64,000 nucleotides of DNA, from assembly GCF_030344915.1 (NCBI RefSeq), contig NZ_CP128233.1, positions 2,480,001-2,544,000 on the forward strand, read 5' to 3'. This stretch comes from Neopusillimonas aromaticivorans (lineage in GTDB: Bacteria; Pseudomonadota; Gammaproteobacteria; Burkholderiales; Burkholderiaceae_B). Of the stretch, positions 47,315-57,646 are shown piece by piece (position 1 is the stretch's first letter; every line of letters begins with the position of its first letter). A program made the position numbers and the translations under genes. The notes under the pieces were generated by a model, which did no database searches, was not told the origin of the DNA, and saw nothing but the letters and a program-made list of their open reading frames with translations.

Positions 47315-48504
47315 TCAAGCTTTGGAAAATGCAATGCGTCCAAATAACCACGACAGAAAGGCGCAGACGGTTAAAAGTGCGGTCATGGGCAACGCCGAGT
47401 CCGACTGCCACCCGCTGATCGCCAGCCCTGCCAGGGTGCCAAACACCATTTGCAGTGTTCCCATCAGGGCCGATGCCACCCTAACCGGTGGCCCTGGCGT
47501 GCCAGAGCCATGGCGGCCGAGTTCGGGAACACGAAGCCCTGGCAGGCCATGAAGCCAAGCAGGCAGATCATGAACAGGGTAAGGTTGAGCAGCCCCAGCA
47601 GGGTAAGTACGGCTCCGGTTGCGGTAACGACAAGGGCGACAGTTTGCGAGCGGGCCAGCAGTTTGTCAGGGCTGTGGCGGTTGAGCAGGCGTGCGCTGTA
47701 TTGAGACATGAAAATCAGTGCAGCGGCATTGGCGCCGAATAAAACGCCGAAAAAATCTGTGCCAATACCGTATACATCCATCAGCACCCGTGGTGCGCCC
47801 GAAATGTAGGTAAACAGCCCGGCGGCCCCGAAGCTGCCTGAAAGCGCATAAAAGATAAAGTGCCGGTCGCAGACCAGACCCCAGTAATTGCGACTGATCG
47901 CTTTAATGTTCAGCGGGTTTCTGTTCTCGGGCGGCAGCGACTCGGTCATGCGCAGCCACGACGCCGCAAGCAGCCCGAATCCGGTCAGGGCCATCAGGCC
48001 GAATATGCCGCGCCATCCGGTGTAGGGCAACAGATAGCCGCCGAACAACGGCCCCAGAATGGGCATGACCCCCAGGATCAGAATAAGCAGCGACATGGCC
48101 TTCGAGGCGTCGCGGGTTTCAAGTTTGTCGCGAATGACTGCACGGGGAATCACCATGCCGGCCGCGCCCCCAAAGGCCTGCACGAATCGCCATAGGGTCA
48201 GGTGTTCTATGTCGTCGGTCAGCGTGCAGCCGACCGAGGCAACGGTGAACAGGACCAGACCGAAAAGAATGGGTTTGCGGCGCCCGTAGCGGTCGGCCAG
48301 AGGGCCATACAGAAGTTGGGCCAGGGCCAACCCGAACAGATAGACAGCCAGTGTGCGCTCAACGTTGCCCTGGCTGGTGGACAGCCCTTCGGCAATGAAC
48401 GGGAATGCAGGCAGGTAAAGGTCAATGGCCAGTGGGCCAATGGCAGACAGCGCACCCATGAGCAGCAGCCAGCCGGGAATTTTTTGCAGGGAAGAATCAG
48501 ACAT
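47315..48504 (-). CDS. Bcr/CflA-family multidrug exporter, one apparent frameshift
   Basis: 12-helix MFS drug:H+ antiporter of the DHA1 Bcr/CflA group. MSDSSLQKIPGWLLLMGALS, AIDLYLPAFPFIAEGLSTSQ, YGPLADRYGRRKPILFGLVL (MFS motif A), WRFVQAFGGAAGMVIPRAVI, DRHFIFYALSGSFGAAGLFT. The end is reached after repairing CCC 47479-47481, giving VASALMGTLQMVFGTLAGLA and the stop at 47315. ATG 48504 starts the family-like N-terminus; an earlier ATG at 48558 only adds unrelated residues. Confidence 0.87.
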
Positions 48505-48746
48505 GTCGCCACAACAGGCAGTAATGTGGATGAGGGTAATACGCAGACGCGTTACCAAAGCGCGATCCTAACGTACTAATTATTAAATTAACCTGAAAAC
48601 CCTTCGGGCCGGGCAGGTTTGATGGTCTGTCATTGCCCGGGGTTTGATGATAAATTGTCTGGCAAATAATAATGTGTCAGCGGCGTCACGACACCACGAG
48701 AGATGTTCAAGCAGTTTTATGACATAGGGAGTGAAGAGTGAGTTCG

Positions 48747-49991
48747 ATGTTGTCCATGGTAGAAAAAAGCTCGCGGGTTTGCCGGTTGCAGTCCAAATGC
48801 AACTGCCCGACGGGGCCAGGGTGGGGGCGATCAGTCCGAAAATGAAACTGGTCGTGAAGGACAAGGGGACGTTGGTCAATTTTGCGACCGGACAGGCGGG
48901 CAGCCTGGGGAAGACTACGTTGAGGGGCGGTTCGAGGTCGAGGGCTCCATGCGTGACCTGATGAAAGTGGCCGCGGCGATTCTCAATGACAACCCGGTCC
49001 AGACGGCCAAGACGAACTGGTTGGCCGGTTTGGCGCGCCATGCGGTATCCATTTATCGTCACACGACCGCCCGCGATGCGCAGCAGATCCAGTTTCACTA
49101 CGACTTGTCTGACGAATTTTACGGGCTTTGGCTTGACCCGCGCCGCGTGTATTCCTGCGCGTATTACCGCGAACCCGAAATGACGCTGGCCCAGGCGCAA
49201 GAGGCCAAGCTTGATCACATCTGCCGCAAACTGCGTTTGCACGAGGGTGAGCGTTTTCTGGATATTGGCGCAGGCTGGGGTGGGCTGTTGCTTTGGGCAG
49301 CCGAAAATTACGGGGTCGATGCGACGGGTATCACCTTGTCGAAGAATCAGCACGCTCACGTCAATCGTCTGATCGAGCAAAAAGGCCTGTCCGGACGTGT
49401 GCGCATGCACTTGCTTGATTACCGGCATCTCGAAGAGGTGCAGCCGTATGACAAGATTGCCTCGGTGGGCATGTTCGAGCATGTGGGGTGTGCCCAGCTT
49501 GAAACGTATTTTGCCAAGTTGCGTCGTCTGCTCAAGCCGGGTGGGCTGATCATGAATCACGGTATCACGGCGGGCGGTGTTTATAACGCTGAAGTGGGTG
49601 CCGGCATGGGCGAATTCATTGAAAAGTATATCTTTCCGGGGGCGAGCTGACCCACATCAGCAACGAACTGGCGCAGGCTGCGCTGGCCGGGCTTGAGGAT
49701 GTGGATGTCGAGAATCTGCGTCCGCATTATGCGCGTACGCTGTGGGCCTGGAGTGACTCGTTGGAGTCACAGCTTGAGACGGCCCGCGCCACATTGAAAC
49801 CGGGGGTCCAGGGTGACAAGTCCTTGCGGGCCTACAGGGTTTATCTGGCCGGTTGTGCCTTGGGCTTTGAGCAAGGCTGGATCGCGTTGCACCAGGTCCT
49901 GTTTCAGCATCGCGCGACCGGGCGTCAGGACGAGCTTGATAACCCGGCTGACCTTTCATTCCCGTGGCGTCGCGACTATATCTACAAATAG
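48747..49991 (+). CDS. cfa: Cyclopropane-fatty-acyl-phospholipid synthase, three apparent frameshifts
   Basis: SAM-dependent methylene transfer to membrane unsaturated phospholipids. With A48763-48768, G48907-48910 and G49638-49642 each lengthened by one base it reads MLSMVEKKLAGLPVAVQMQL, FATGQAGSLGEDYVEGRFEV, IQFHYDLSDEFYGLWLDPRR, VYSCAYYREPEMTLAQAQEA, RFLDIGAGWGGLLLWAAENY (SAM motif), VGMFEHVG, and a C-terminus ending FPWRRDYIYK. About 415 residues. It is divergent from the Bcr/CflA gene. The start is uncertain (GTG 48731 is possible). Confidence 0.88.
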
Positions 49992-50042
49992 CGGGCCGGC
50001 ACGCTGCTTCGGTGCCGTTCAGGCCAATTGGCGGTGCGTGTG

Positions 50043-51446
50043 TCAGTGCTGCACGTAGCGTTTTAGTGTGCGCCAGTACCACAGACGCAGCAACAGCGCC
50101 GAAAGCCCCAGGCCCAGTGCCGCCGTCAGCCACAGTGTCGCGGCGCCGGTCGGGGCATTGGGCATAATGGCATTAATAATGGGCTGTAACGCACCAGCGG
50201 CAGGCCCAAACCCCAGATACCAACCGCCGATCAAGCCAATGCCGGTCAGGGCAACAACCTGCATCACCAAAGGCATGACGGCGACTTTCCAGGCGCGCAG
50301 TACGTAGGTGTTGATGCATTGCATGGCATCAAACAGATGGAAGATCGGCAATATAAACAGCAGTTGCGTGGCCAGGCGGGTGACGTCAGGGTCGGTGGTG
50401 TACAACGCCAGGATCAATGGTTTGAAACTCACCAAGAGTGCCGATGTCAATAGGGCGCCAGACAGCGCCAGGACGAACCCGGCACGCCCGGTCAGCATGG
50501 CGCGTGCCGGATCCCGGGCGCCAATGGCTTGCGAGGTCAGCGATGCCGAGGCAATGCCAATGGCCATGGGCATCATGTAGCACAGGGCGGCCAGGTTGGC
50601 CATGATCTGGTGGCTGCCCGAAACAAACATCCCTTCGCGCGCAACCATCAAGGCCATGAACGTGAAGGCGCAGACTTCAACCAGGTAAGAGCCGCCCATG
50701 GGCAAGCCCAGCCGCAACAGTTCCTTTTGTGCCGACCAGCGAGGGCGCCCGGGACGCAAGCGGAATTGTCTGAAAAAGCCATCATTGCGCAAGACCCAGA
50801 GCCCCATTGCCAGCATCAGCCAGCTGACGGCAGCGGTGGAAAGTCCGGCTCCCGCTGCACCCATTGCAGGCAGGCCAAATTTGCCAAACATGAACGCCCA
50901 GTTCAGCAAGGCCTTGACGGGGATGCTGACCAGATTGATGGTCATGACGACTTTTGGTCGTGATACGGCGGTACCCAGGCAGTAAATGGTGCGGAATATC
51001 AGGGCCGCCGGCATGGCCAGGATCAGTGCATACAGGTAATACCGTATTTTCGTCATGACCTCAGGGTTGATGTTCCCCGAAAACTCCAGCCAGGCCTCAG
51101 GGAACAAGAGCGTAATCGCACCGGCGGCAGACAACCCCAGGGCCAGCCATACGCCCTGGCCCCAGGCCTGGCCAACGGCCTCCAGGCGACCTGCGCCAAA
51201 GTGCTGCCCGATGATCGGAATCAAGGCGTGGATCACGCCCATCAAACCGATGAAAATCGTCAGGTAAATGGACACGGCAAGCGACATGGCCTGCAGGTCG
51301 GCAGCGCTGGTATGGCCCGCCATGGTGGTATCAATCACGGCGAAGGCCATGCTGGCCCAGGCGCTGATCAGTACAGGCCAGGCCTGGCGTACCGTTTCTT
51401 TCAGGTAGCGCTTCAGGGTTGGGGGTAATGCCGTGGGGGCGTTCAT
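50043..51446 (-). CDS. MATE-family efflux pump
   Basis: Na+- or H+-driven multidrug exporter of the NorM/DinF group, 467 residues, 12 membrane segments. MNAPTALPPTLKRYLKETVR is the chosen start because it overlaps the preceding glycosyltransferase stop (ATGA); then AWPVLISAWASMAFAVIDTT, MAGHTSAADLQAMSLAVSIY, ALIPIIGQHFGAGRLEAVGQ, SAQKELLRLGLPMGGSYLVE. Intact. Substrate not predictable. Confidence 0.88.
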   Translation of the reverse strand: MNAPTALPPTLKRYLKETVRQAWPVLISAWASMAFAVIDTTMAGHTSAADLQAMSLAVSIYLTIFIGLMGVIHALIPIIGQHFGAGRLEAVGQAWGQGVWLALGLSAAGAITLLFPEAWLEFSGNINPEVMTKIRYYLYALILAMPAALIFRTIYCLGTAVSRPKVVMTINLVSIPVKALLNWAFMFGKFGLPAMGAAGAGLSTAAVSWLMLAMGLWVLRNDGFFRQFRLRPGRPRWSAQKELLRLGLPMGGSYLVEVCAFTFMALMVAREGMFVSGSHQIMANLAALCYMMPMAIGIASASLTSQAIGARDPARAMLTGRAGFVLALSGALLTSALLVSFKPLILALYTTDPDVTRLATQLLFILPIFHLFDAMQCINTYVLRAWKVAVMPLVMQVVALTGIGLIGGWYLGFGPAAGALQPIINAIMPNAPTGAATLWLTAALGLGLSALLLRLWYWRTLKRYVQH

Positions 51447-53250
51447 TGCGAGGAACGACGAAGCAGCAGAAAGTTTTCTTTGCGCTCGGCAGGCCGGTTT
51501 CCGGCCCACAGTTGACGGGTTGCACGGCCCGGCAAGGCGACATAGCCCTCGTTCAGTGCCTGCGGGCTGGTTTGGACCAGAACCAGCGGGCAGCCGGAAT
51601 CGTGACTGAATGTCAGGTTGTCATAAATATAAAATGCGGCGCGTTGACCAAGGCCAAGCCCAATGGTGCTGACGCATTCGTTTTGTTGCCGGGTACTGTG
51701 CAGGGCGTTGGCCAGATCGGCAGAGACACTGCGGTAGCTGCGCACGTAGTCAAGTGCGGGCATCCAGAGGGCGACCAGTAACAGCCAGGTCGTGATGATG
51801 CCGCCCGCAGACAGTACGGTACCTCGCCACAGGGCAGCCGGCCGGTGTTGCAGACGCCAGCGCACCAGTGCAATCCAGGTTGCCGTGCCCAACATGGCAA
51901 CCAGCAGGGCTGGCCATGAGATGACGGCTTCATACCCGTGCGTTTGTCGCGCGATGTTGTTGGCTATCTGGGCTGGCCAGCCCGCTTGCAGTGCAATCCA
52001 GCCGAGCCAGACGGTAACGGCGGTCAGTGAAAAACACATGACGGCGAACCAGTCGAGTGCATTGACGGCGCCGCGTCGCAGTGTTGGCAGTGCAAAGGCG
52101 GCCAGCACGGCCGAGGGGACGGCCAGCAGGGCATATTCCGGTTCGAACGGATCGGCCAGAAACATCATGAAGACCAGCGGCCACAGCGCGAACATCAGTG
52201 CCAGCCATATGTGGGGTGACTTGATCCAGCTGCGCCATTGCCAGACGGCCAGAATGGCGAATGGCCAGGTGGGCCAAAGGAACCAGGGCAGATCGCGCAT
52301 CAGCGTCAGCAGTTCCTTGTATTGCGGCCAGGTCAGGGAATCGGTGTGCCAAAGCCACCAGTTCTGCATCCAGTACGGGCCAAAATGCAAGGCAGGCAGC
52401 AGCCAGATTGCAGACAGCGCGGCCGCCAGTGCCATGGCCAGGACAAGCCAGCGCCGTTGGTGCAGGGTGCCGAAGGGCGGTATGAATGCACAAAGTACAG
52501 CCAGCATGACTGGCAAGGCGCCGATCATGCCGCGAGCGAGAAATGCGCCGGCCAGTGCAATGCCCAGGAAATGGCCCCTGACATCGGGCGGTCAAGCATG
52601 CGAACGATGGAGTAGAAAGCCAGTGCCTGAAATGCAATCAGGGCAGGAACTTCCGAGCTTTCATGCATGCGCCACATGATGCCGGCCGTTGCCAGAATCA
52701 GCAGCAGGCCGGCGTCGGCAATCATGCGTCCGTAATCTTTGACGGGTGGTTCGCCGCCAAAGGGCAGTGGCAGTGGTTGCGCCTCAGGGCGACGGCCCAA
52801 CAGGTAGGTGGCATACCATACCGATCCGGTCATCAAGCCAAACCACACCAGGTTGGGCAGGCGGGAGCTGATGATAATGGCATCCAGTGGTGTGGTGAAC
52901 AGTGCGAAAAACGGGCTGAACAGCGTAATGAACAGCGCGCCCATCCACATCACCAAGGGGCCGTCTTGTGCATGCGCCTGGTTGCCCACCTGGGGCAGCC
53001 AGGCGGCCAGACCAGGCTCATTCAACGCCGACATCATGGTGGCCAGCCCGACGATATCGTCGGTCTTCCAGGGGTCGCGGAAGTAAAGGCCCGCAAAAAT
53101 GTACACCAGGCCGAAAACGAGCAACAAGGCGCGAGGCAGTTTTGCTGTCGCCGAAGAGGTCAGGCGTGCGGGTGTAGAGCGGTTGTTGGTGGCGGCCACG
53201 GCTTTGAAGGCTACGCGTTGCAAAGATGCAATGTTAGTGTAAAACGGCAT
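51443..53250 (-). CDS. GT39/ArnT-like membrane glycosyltransferase, one apparent frameshift
   Basis: Polyprenyl-phosphate-sugar-dependent glycosyltransferase of the PMT/ArnT superfamily, periplasmic active site. It has the GLYFRDPWKTDDIVGLATMM loop (conserved acidic pair) and WLPQVGNQAHAQDGPLVMWM, about 11 membrane helices and a periplasmic C-terminal domain. The frames meet near C52558; one base joins GAISWALALAGAFLARGMIG. About 600 residues. The last bases overlap the MATE gene. Acceptor (lipid A, protein) is not deducible. Confidence 0.8.
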
Positions 53251-53252
53251 TA

Positions 53253-53278
53253 AAAAAGCAGCCGGTTGGCTGCTTTTT
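53253..53278 (-). terminator. Terminator of rpmE2
   Basis: AAAAAGCAGCC-GGTT-GGCTGCTTTTT, 11-bp perfect stem with T tract, 52 bp past the rpmE2 stop and next to the start codon of the GT39 gene. Confidence 0.75.
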
Positions 53279-53329
53279 GGTACAGCGTCGTATGACGCTG
53301 CCATACCGAAGCACGGACAAGAACGGTAA

Positions 53330-53593
53330 TTAACCTTTCTTGACGGTACCGGTTGTACGGGCAAAGCGGGCGCGGAATTTTTCGACGCGGCCGGTTTCGA
53401 CGATACGGGTTTGCGCGCCAGTATAGAACGGGTGCGATTCGGAAGTGACTTCACACTTGAACAGCGGGTAGGTCTTGCCGTCGAGTTCGATGGATTCGCG
53501 AGTTTGCAACGTAGAGCGCGAAACGAACTTGTTTCCGGTTTGCTGGTCGAGAAACACGACTTCGCGGTATTCGGGGTGAATGCCTTCTTTCAT
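53330..53593 (-). CDS. rpmE2: Ribosomal protein L31 type B
   Basis: 87 residues: MKEGIHPEYREVVFLDQQTG, NKFVSRSTLQTRESIELDGK, SHPFYTGAQTRIVETGRVEK. The absence of the CxxC zinc site and the SHPFYTG block identify the zinc-independent B form, used under zinc limitation in species that have both forms. Intact. Confidence 0.93.
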   Translation of the reverse strand: MKEGIHPEYREVVFLDQQTGNKFVSRSTLQTRESIELDGKTYPLFKCEVTSESHPFYTGAQTRIVETGRVEKFRARFARTTGTVKKG

Positions 53594-53724
53594 GGTGGGT
53601 TCCTGTAGATGAAATTTCGGGTCGCCAGACCGCCGGTGCTGCACGCTAGCCGCGGCTACGTATCCTGGGTAACCCCTAATTCTAGCATGACAAAGAGTTG
53701 TGCGTCATGGTTTTGTTCATGACA

Positions 53725-54405
53725 CTACACCTGCCCCCGTTCGGCCAGTGACACGGCAGTTCCGCCGGTGACGATAAGGTGGTCCAGCAGCCGGATATCG
53801 ACCATCGACAGGGCTTGTTTCAGGTGTCGGGTCAGGACCAGATCTGCCTGGCTGGGTTCGGCTACGCCCGATGGGTGATTATGCGCCAGGATAAGCGCCG
53901 AAGCATGGTGACCAAGGGCCGATCTGACAACCTCTCGCGGGTAGACAGACGCCTGGCTGAGCGTGCCCTTGGCGATTTCGTCGGTGGCGATCAGGCGCAG
54001 CTGGCTGTCGAGATACAACGCGACACAGTGCTCGATTTTCAGGTGGCCCAGCAGGGCGGCGCAGTAGGTCTTGACCTGCTGTGGCTGATTTAATGTGATG
54101 CCTTGTTCGAGTTCTTCGGCCATGGCCCGCCGGGCCAGTTCGTTAATGGCGAGCAGTTCACATGTTTTGGCCTTGCCCAGCCCGGTTGTCGCCATCAGGG
54201 CTGCGGCATGGGCTGACAACAACCCCCGTAGCCCATTGAACTGGTTGATCAGCCGGTTGCCCAGACTGACCGCATCGCACCCTTTGATGCCGGTTCGTAA
54301 AATGATGGCCAGCAGTTCAGCGCTGGTCAGGGTTTGCGCACCGTAGGCCAGCAGGCGTTCGCGTGGCCGCTCGTTATTTTCGGGTGTTCTGTGAATGTGC
54401 ATCAT
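53725..54405 (-). CDS. radC: RadC/JAB-domain DNA-repair-associated protein
   Basis: 226 residues with an N-terminal helix-hairpin-helix region (GLRGLLSAHAAALMATTGLG) and a C-terminal JAMM metallo-domain with ALILAHNHPSGVAEPSQADL (HxHx7D zinc site). Start RTPENNERPRERLLAYGAQT is typical. The true function of RadC in repair is disputed. It is divergent from slpA. Confidence 0.9.
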   Translation of the reverse strand: MMHIHRTPENNERPRERLLAYGAQTLTSAELLAIILRTGIKGCDAVSLGNRLINQFNGLRGLLSAHAAALMATTGLGKAKTCELLAINELARRAMAEELEQGITLNQPQQVKTYCAALLGHLKIEHCVALYLDSQLRLIATDEIAKGTLSQASVYPREVVRSALGHHASALILAHNHPSGVAEPSQADLVLTRHLKQALSMVDIRLLDHLIVTGGTAVSLAERGQV

Positions 54406-54471
54406 AAGCTCTAAAATAGGGGCCAGTAATGACCTCTACGGTGACAGATTTTGACTTCTTCTACAGACTCC

Positions 54472-54927
54472 ATGAATGCTTTTGTCCGTCCGGATTCCTA
54501 CCTGACCTTGCATTACCGCATCACGTTTGCCAGTGGCCCTGCGGCAGGTTCGGTGTTCGTCGATACGTTTTCTGAAAAACCCGCTACCTTGCAGCTGGGC
54601 GTCGGGCAGTGGGCGCCCACCATGGAAGAGGCGTTGATCGGCCGCGAGGAAGGTTCCTCGTTTGTGCTCGAACTGCCGGCCGCGCAAGCGTATGGCGAAC
54701 GTAACCCCGATCTGATCCAGCGGGTCAGTCGCGGCATGCTCGAGGCCAACTCCGAGCCCGGCGTTCAGTATGATCCGGGCGATATTGTCACGTTTGCTGC
54801 GCCGAATGGTGCGCGTTATTCAGGGATCTGCAAGCAGTGGGATGGCGATTCGGCGCTGTTTGATTTCAATCATCCGCTGGCCGGGGCCGATTTGCGCATT
54901 GATGTGAAATTGTTGGGGGTGCTCTGA
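54472..54927 (+). CDS. FKBP-type peptidyl-prolyl isomerase (SlpA-like)
   Basis: Cytosolic prolyl isomerase and chaperone. MNAFVRPDSYLTLHYRITFA, LGVGQWAPTMEEALIGREEG, FVLELPAAQAYGERNPDLIQ and the insert-in-flap region PGDIVTFAAPNGARYSGICK define the SlpA/FkpB form. ATG 54472 is preferred; a TTG at 54451 is in frame. It overlaps the ispH start by one base (TGATG), the conserved slpA-ispH pairing. Confidence 0.87.
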   Translation: MNAFVRPDSYLTLHYRITFASGPAAGSVFVDTFSEKPATLQLGVGQWAPTMEEALIGREEGSSFVLELPAAQAYGERNPDLIQRVSRGMLEANSEPGVQYDPGDIVTFAAPNGARYSGICKQWDGDSALFDFNHPLAGADLRIDVKLLGVL

Positions 54928-55901
54928 TGGCGCTTGATTATCCCGACTTGTCGGCCACCGAAGTTGTATTGGCGCAACCGCGCGGTTTTTGTGCCGGTGT
55001 TGACCGCGCGATCGAAATCGTCGAGCGGGCATTGCGTTTGCATGGTGCGCCCATTTATGTGCGTCACGAAATTGTTCACAACCGCTATGTCGTAAATGAC
55101 CTGCGTGAAAAAGGGGCCATTTTCATCGACGAGCTTGAGCAGGCTCCTGCGGGTGCCATTGTCGTGTTCTCGGCACATGGTGTTTCAAAGGCCGTACGCG
55201 AGCAGGCCGACCGGCTGGGGCTCAAGGTGTTTGATGCAACCTGTCCGCTGGTCACCAAGGTTCACGTCGAGGTTGCAAAAATGCGTCAGGCCGGGCGTGA
55301 AATCATCATGATCGGTCACAAGGGTCACCCCGAGGTTGAAGGCACGCTGGGGCAGGTGCCTGATGGCATGTATCTGGTCGAGACCTCTGATGACGTTCGG
55401 GCTCTTGAAGTGGCCAATCCCGATAATCTGGCGTTTGTCACCCAAACGACGTTGTCTGTTGATGATGCCGCCAAGGTTGCCGATGCGTTGCGTCAACGCT
55501 TTCCGTCCATTGTCGAGCCCAAGAAAAGCGATATTTGCTATGCCACCCAGAACCGCCAGGATGCCGTCAAGTTCATGGCCCCGCAGTGTGATGTAGTGTT
55601 TGTTGTGGGTAGTGTCAACAGTTCCAACTCGAACCGGTTGCGTGAAGTTGCCGAACGCAAGGGGGCGAAGGCCTGGCTCATTGACGACCCCGACATGATT
55701 CAGCCCGAATGGCTTCACGGGGCCCGGCGTGTGGGGCTGACCGCCGGAGCGTCGGCCCCCGAGGTTCTGGTGCAAAGCGTGGTAAATCGTTTGAAATCGC
55801 TGGGTGTGGTTTCGGTCAAGACCTTGCCCGGCACTGAAGAAAATATCGCATTTCCCCTGCCCAAGGGGCTTTCAAAACAAGCAGATCAGGACGAGGCATG
55901 A
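54927..55901 (+). CDS. ispH: 4-hydroxy-3-methylbut-2-enyl diphosphate reductase
   Basis: Last step of the MEP isoprenoid pathway, a 4Fe-4S enzyme. 324 residues, intact: LAQPRGFCAGVDRAIEIVER (first Cys), VRHEIVHNRYVVNDL, VVFSAHGVSKAVREQADR, FDATCPLVTKVHVEVAKM (second Cys), KKSDICYATQNRQDAVKFMA (third Cys), VVGSVNSSNSNRLREVAERK. Overlaps the downstream ydgA-like start by four bases. Confidence 0.95.
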   Translation: MALDYPDLSATEVVLAQPRGFCAGVDRAIEIVERALRLHGAPIYVRHEIVHNRYVVNDLREKGAIFIDELEQAPAGAIVVFSAHGVSKAVREQADRLGLKVFDATCPLVTKVHVEVAKMRQAGREIIMIGHKGHPEVEGTLGQVPDGMYLVETSDDVRALEVANPDNLAFVTQTTLSVDDAAKVADALRQRFPSIVEPKKSDICYATQNRQDAVKFMAPQCDVVFVVGSVNSSNSNRLREVAERKGAKAWLIDDPDMIQPEWLHGARRVGLTAGASAPEVLVQSVVNRLKSLGVVSVKTLPGTEENIAFPLPKGLSKQADQDEA

Positions 55902-57330
55902 AAAAAGTGTGGGGGTTGTCGGGGTGGTGTTGGCGGGTGCCGTGGCATATGGCATTTCCAGCTGGTATGTCGGTCAGCGTGCGCAAGACTATATCGAGAC
56001 GGCGGTCGTTGAAGGAAATGCCCGGTTGGGCAAGGTATTGGGTGAAGAACTCAGTACCCAGCCGGTGAAGTTGTCGATCAGTCGTTACGATCGGGGCTGG
56101 CTTTCCTCAAACATCATTTATTCGCTGAAGTTCTCGGGGTCCGGCGGGAAGTCACCGAATTCCTGCTGGCTGATACGCTGCATCATGGGCCGTTTCCGTG
56201 GTCGGCGGTTCGCCAGGGTGACCTGACGCCGGTGTTGGCCACCAGCCAGGCCACACTGATGCCCAGCGCCGGCAGCCAGCGCTGGTTCGACGCCCTTGGG
56301 GGCGTTCGCCTTTGTCGATTGCGTCCCGCATTGGCTTTAATGGGGCCGGAGAGTCCGACTGGCACTTCGAGGCGGTTGATTTCACCACCGACGCCGAGGC
56401 CAAAGTATCGTTTGGCGGGGGCATCTCAAGTTGACTTATGCCCCGGATCTGGCCGCTATCGCTACCCAGGGTGATTTTCCTTCGTTTTCGGCCCGGTTGC
56501 CCGATGATGAGTCTTTCTCGCTGCAGGCCCTGACGTTCGATAAATCGTATTCATTCGAAGGCGACCAGCCGGCGAAAATCCGCTTTGATATTGCCCAGAC
56601 CCTTTATACGGGCTCCGACAATGCCAAAGTTCGTCTGGATGCCTTTACCCTGACCGGCGAAAGTTCTGAACAGAACGGCTTGTTTGACGGGAAGGCCCGC
56701 TACGAGGTTCAGGCGGTGCATTCGTCTGACGTCAACCTGGGCAAGCTCAGTGCGGCGTTTCAGGTCAGTCGTCTTGATCTGAAGGCCTTCCAGGCCCTGA
56801 CCGGTCAATACGATGCCATCCTGGCCGAGCAGGGCCTGTCTGACGACGATCTGGCCGATCTTGATGATCGCGATGTGTTGCGATTGCGCGAGCATTTGTT
56901 CGAACTGCTCAAGTCGAAACCGTCCTTGGCCCTTGATCCCTTCGTCTGGGATAACGGCGAGGGGCAAAGCAGTTTGTCGGCAACATTTGATTTTGTCCGG
57001 CCCGACTTTGCGCTCATTGATGCGCCCTCAGACGAGTTGCTGATGCAGGCCGTGGGGCAGGTTGATGTGTCGGCTTCGGTCAGCAAATCAATGGTTGCCA
57101 AACTGTATGCCCAAATGATGTCGAGTACGGAAGACGCAGAGCGCGCCAATGCGACGGCACGCATGTTGTTCGATATGTATGCCGGTGTACTGACACGGAC
57201 GGGTTTGGCCAAGTATGCCGACGGTGTCTTGACCAGCGCGATTCGTTATAAAGACCAGCAGGCCGTGGTTAATGGTACAACCTATACCATTCCTGAGTTC
57301 CTCGAGCGGCTTTCACTGCCGGACCTCTGA
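55898..57330 (+). CDS. YdgA-like DUF945 protein, several apparent frameshifts
   Basis: Exported or membrane-anchored protein of unknown role. Repaired reading: MKKSVGVVGVVLAGAVAYG (signal or anchor), SSWYVGQRAQDYIETAVVEG, NARLGKVLGEELSTQPVKLS, GEVTEFLLADTLHHGPFPWS, then the long clear frame YAPDLAAIATQGDFPSFSAR, VRLDAFTLTGESSEQNGLFD, LSLPDL. The HGPFPW motif is the DUF945 hallmark. At least three breaks lie between 55905 and 56430, a short region, so the sequence there is poor. Confidence 0.78.
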
Positions 57331-57347
57331 TATAAACAACCCTGTCA

Positions 57348-57383
57348 CCAAGGGGGCGTCTGATTCAGCGCCCCTTGGTTTTT
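57348..57383 (+). terminator. Terminator after the slpA-ispH-ydgA operon
   Basis: CCAAGGGGGCG, loop TCTGATTCA, then GCGCCCCTTGG and TTTTT: an 11/10-bp stem with one bulged G, followed by a T tract, 18 bp past the stop. Confidence 0.75.
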
Positions 57384-57465
57384 CGTAATCCTGGAAGGGT
57401 TCAGCCGGGGAATTTGTCATATTTCCCCGGTACGATCCGTTCTGGCTGTCGTGCGGAGCTTTGCC

Positions 57466-57636
57466 ATGTTTTTTGGTAATAACACTGTGCTGGTAATTTT
57501 TATCATCGGCGTTTTGCTGTTGATCATTGGCGTGGGTTTCCGGGATCGCAACCCGGGTATGGTTTTACTGGGTATCGGCCTGCTGGCCACCCTGTATGCG
57601 GTGGTGAAAAAAGCCATCGAATTATTTTCTTCTTGA
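57466..57636 (+). CDS. Small two-helix membrane protein
   Basis: 56 residues: MFFGNNTVLVIFIIGVLLLI, IGVGFRDRNPGMVLLGIGLL, ATLYAVVKKAIELFSS. Two hydrophobic helices separated by a charged turn (FRDRNPG). The family is not recognised. It stands alone 10 bp before phaB, so it is likely cotranscribed with it. A GTG at 57451 would add five residues. Confidence 0.6.
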   Translation: MFFGNNTVLVIFIIGVLLLIIGVGFRDRNPGMVLLGIGLLATLYAVVKKAIELFSS

Positions 57637-57646
57637 TGAGGTAGTT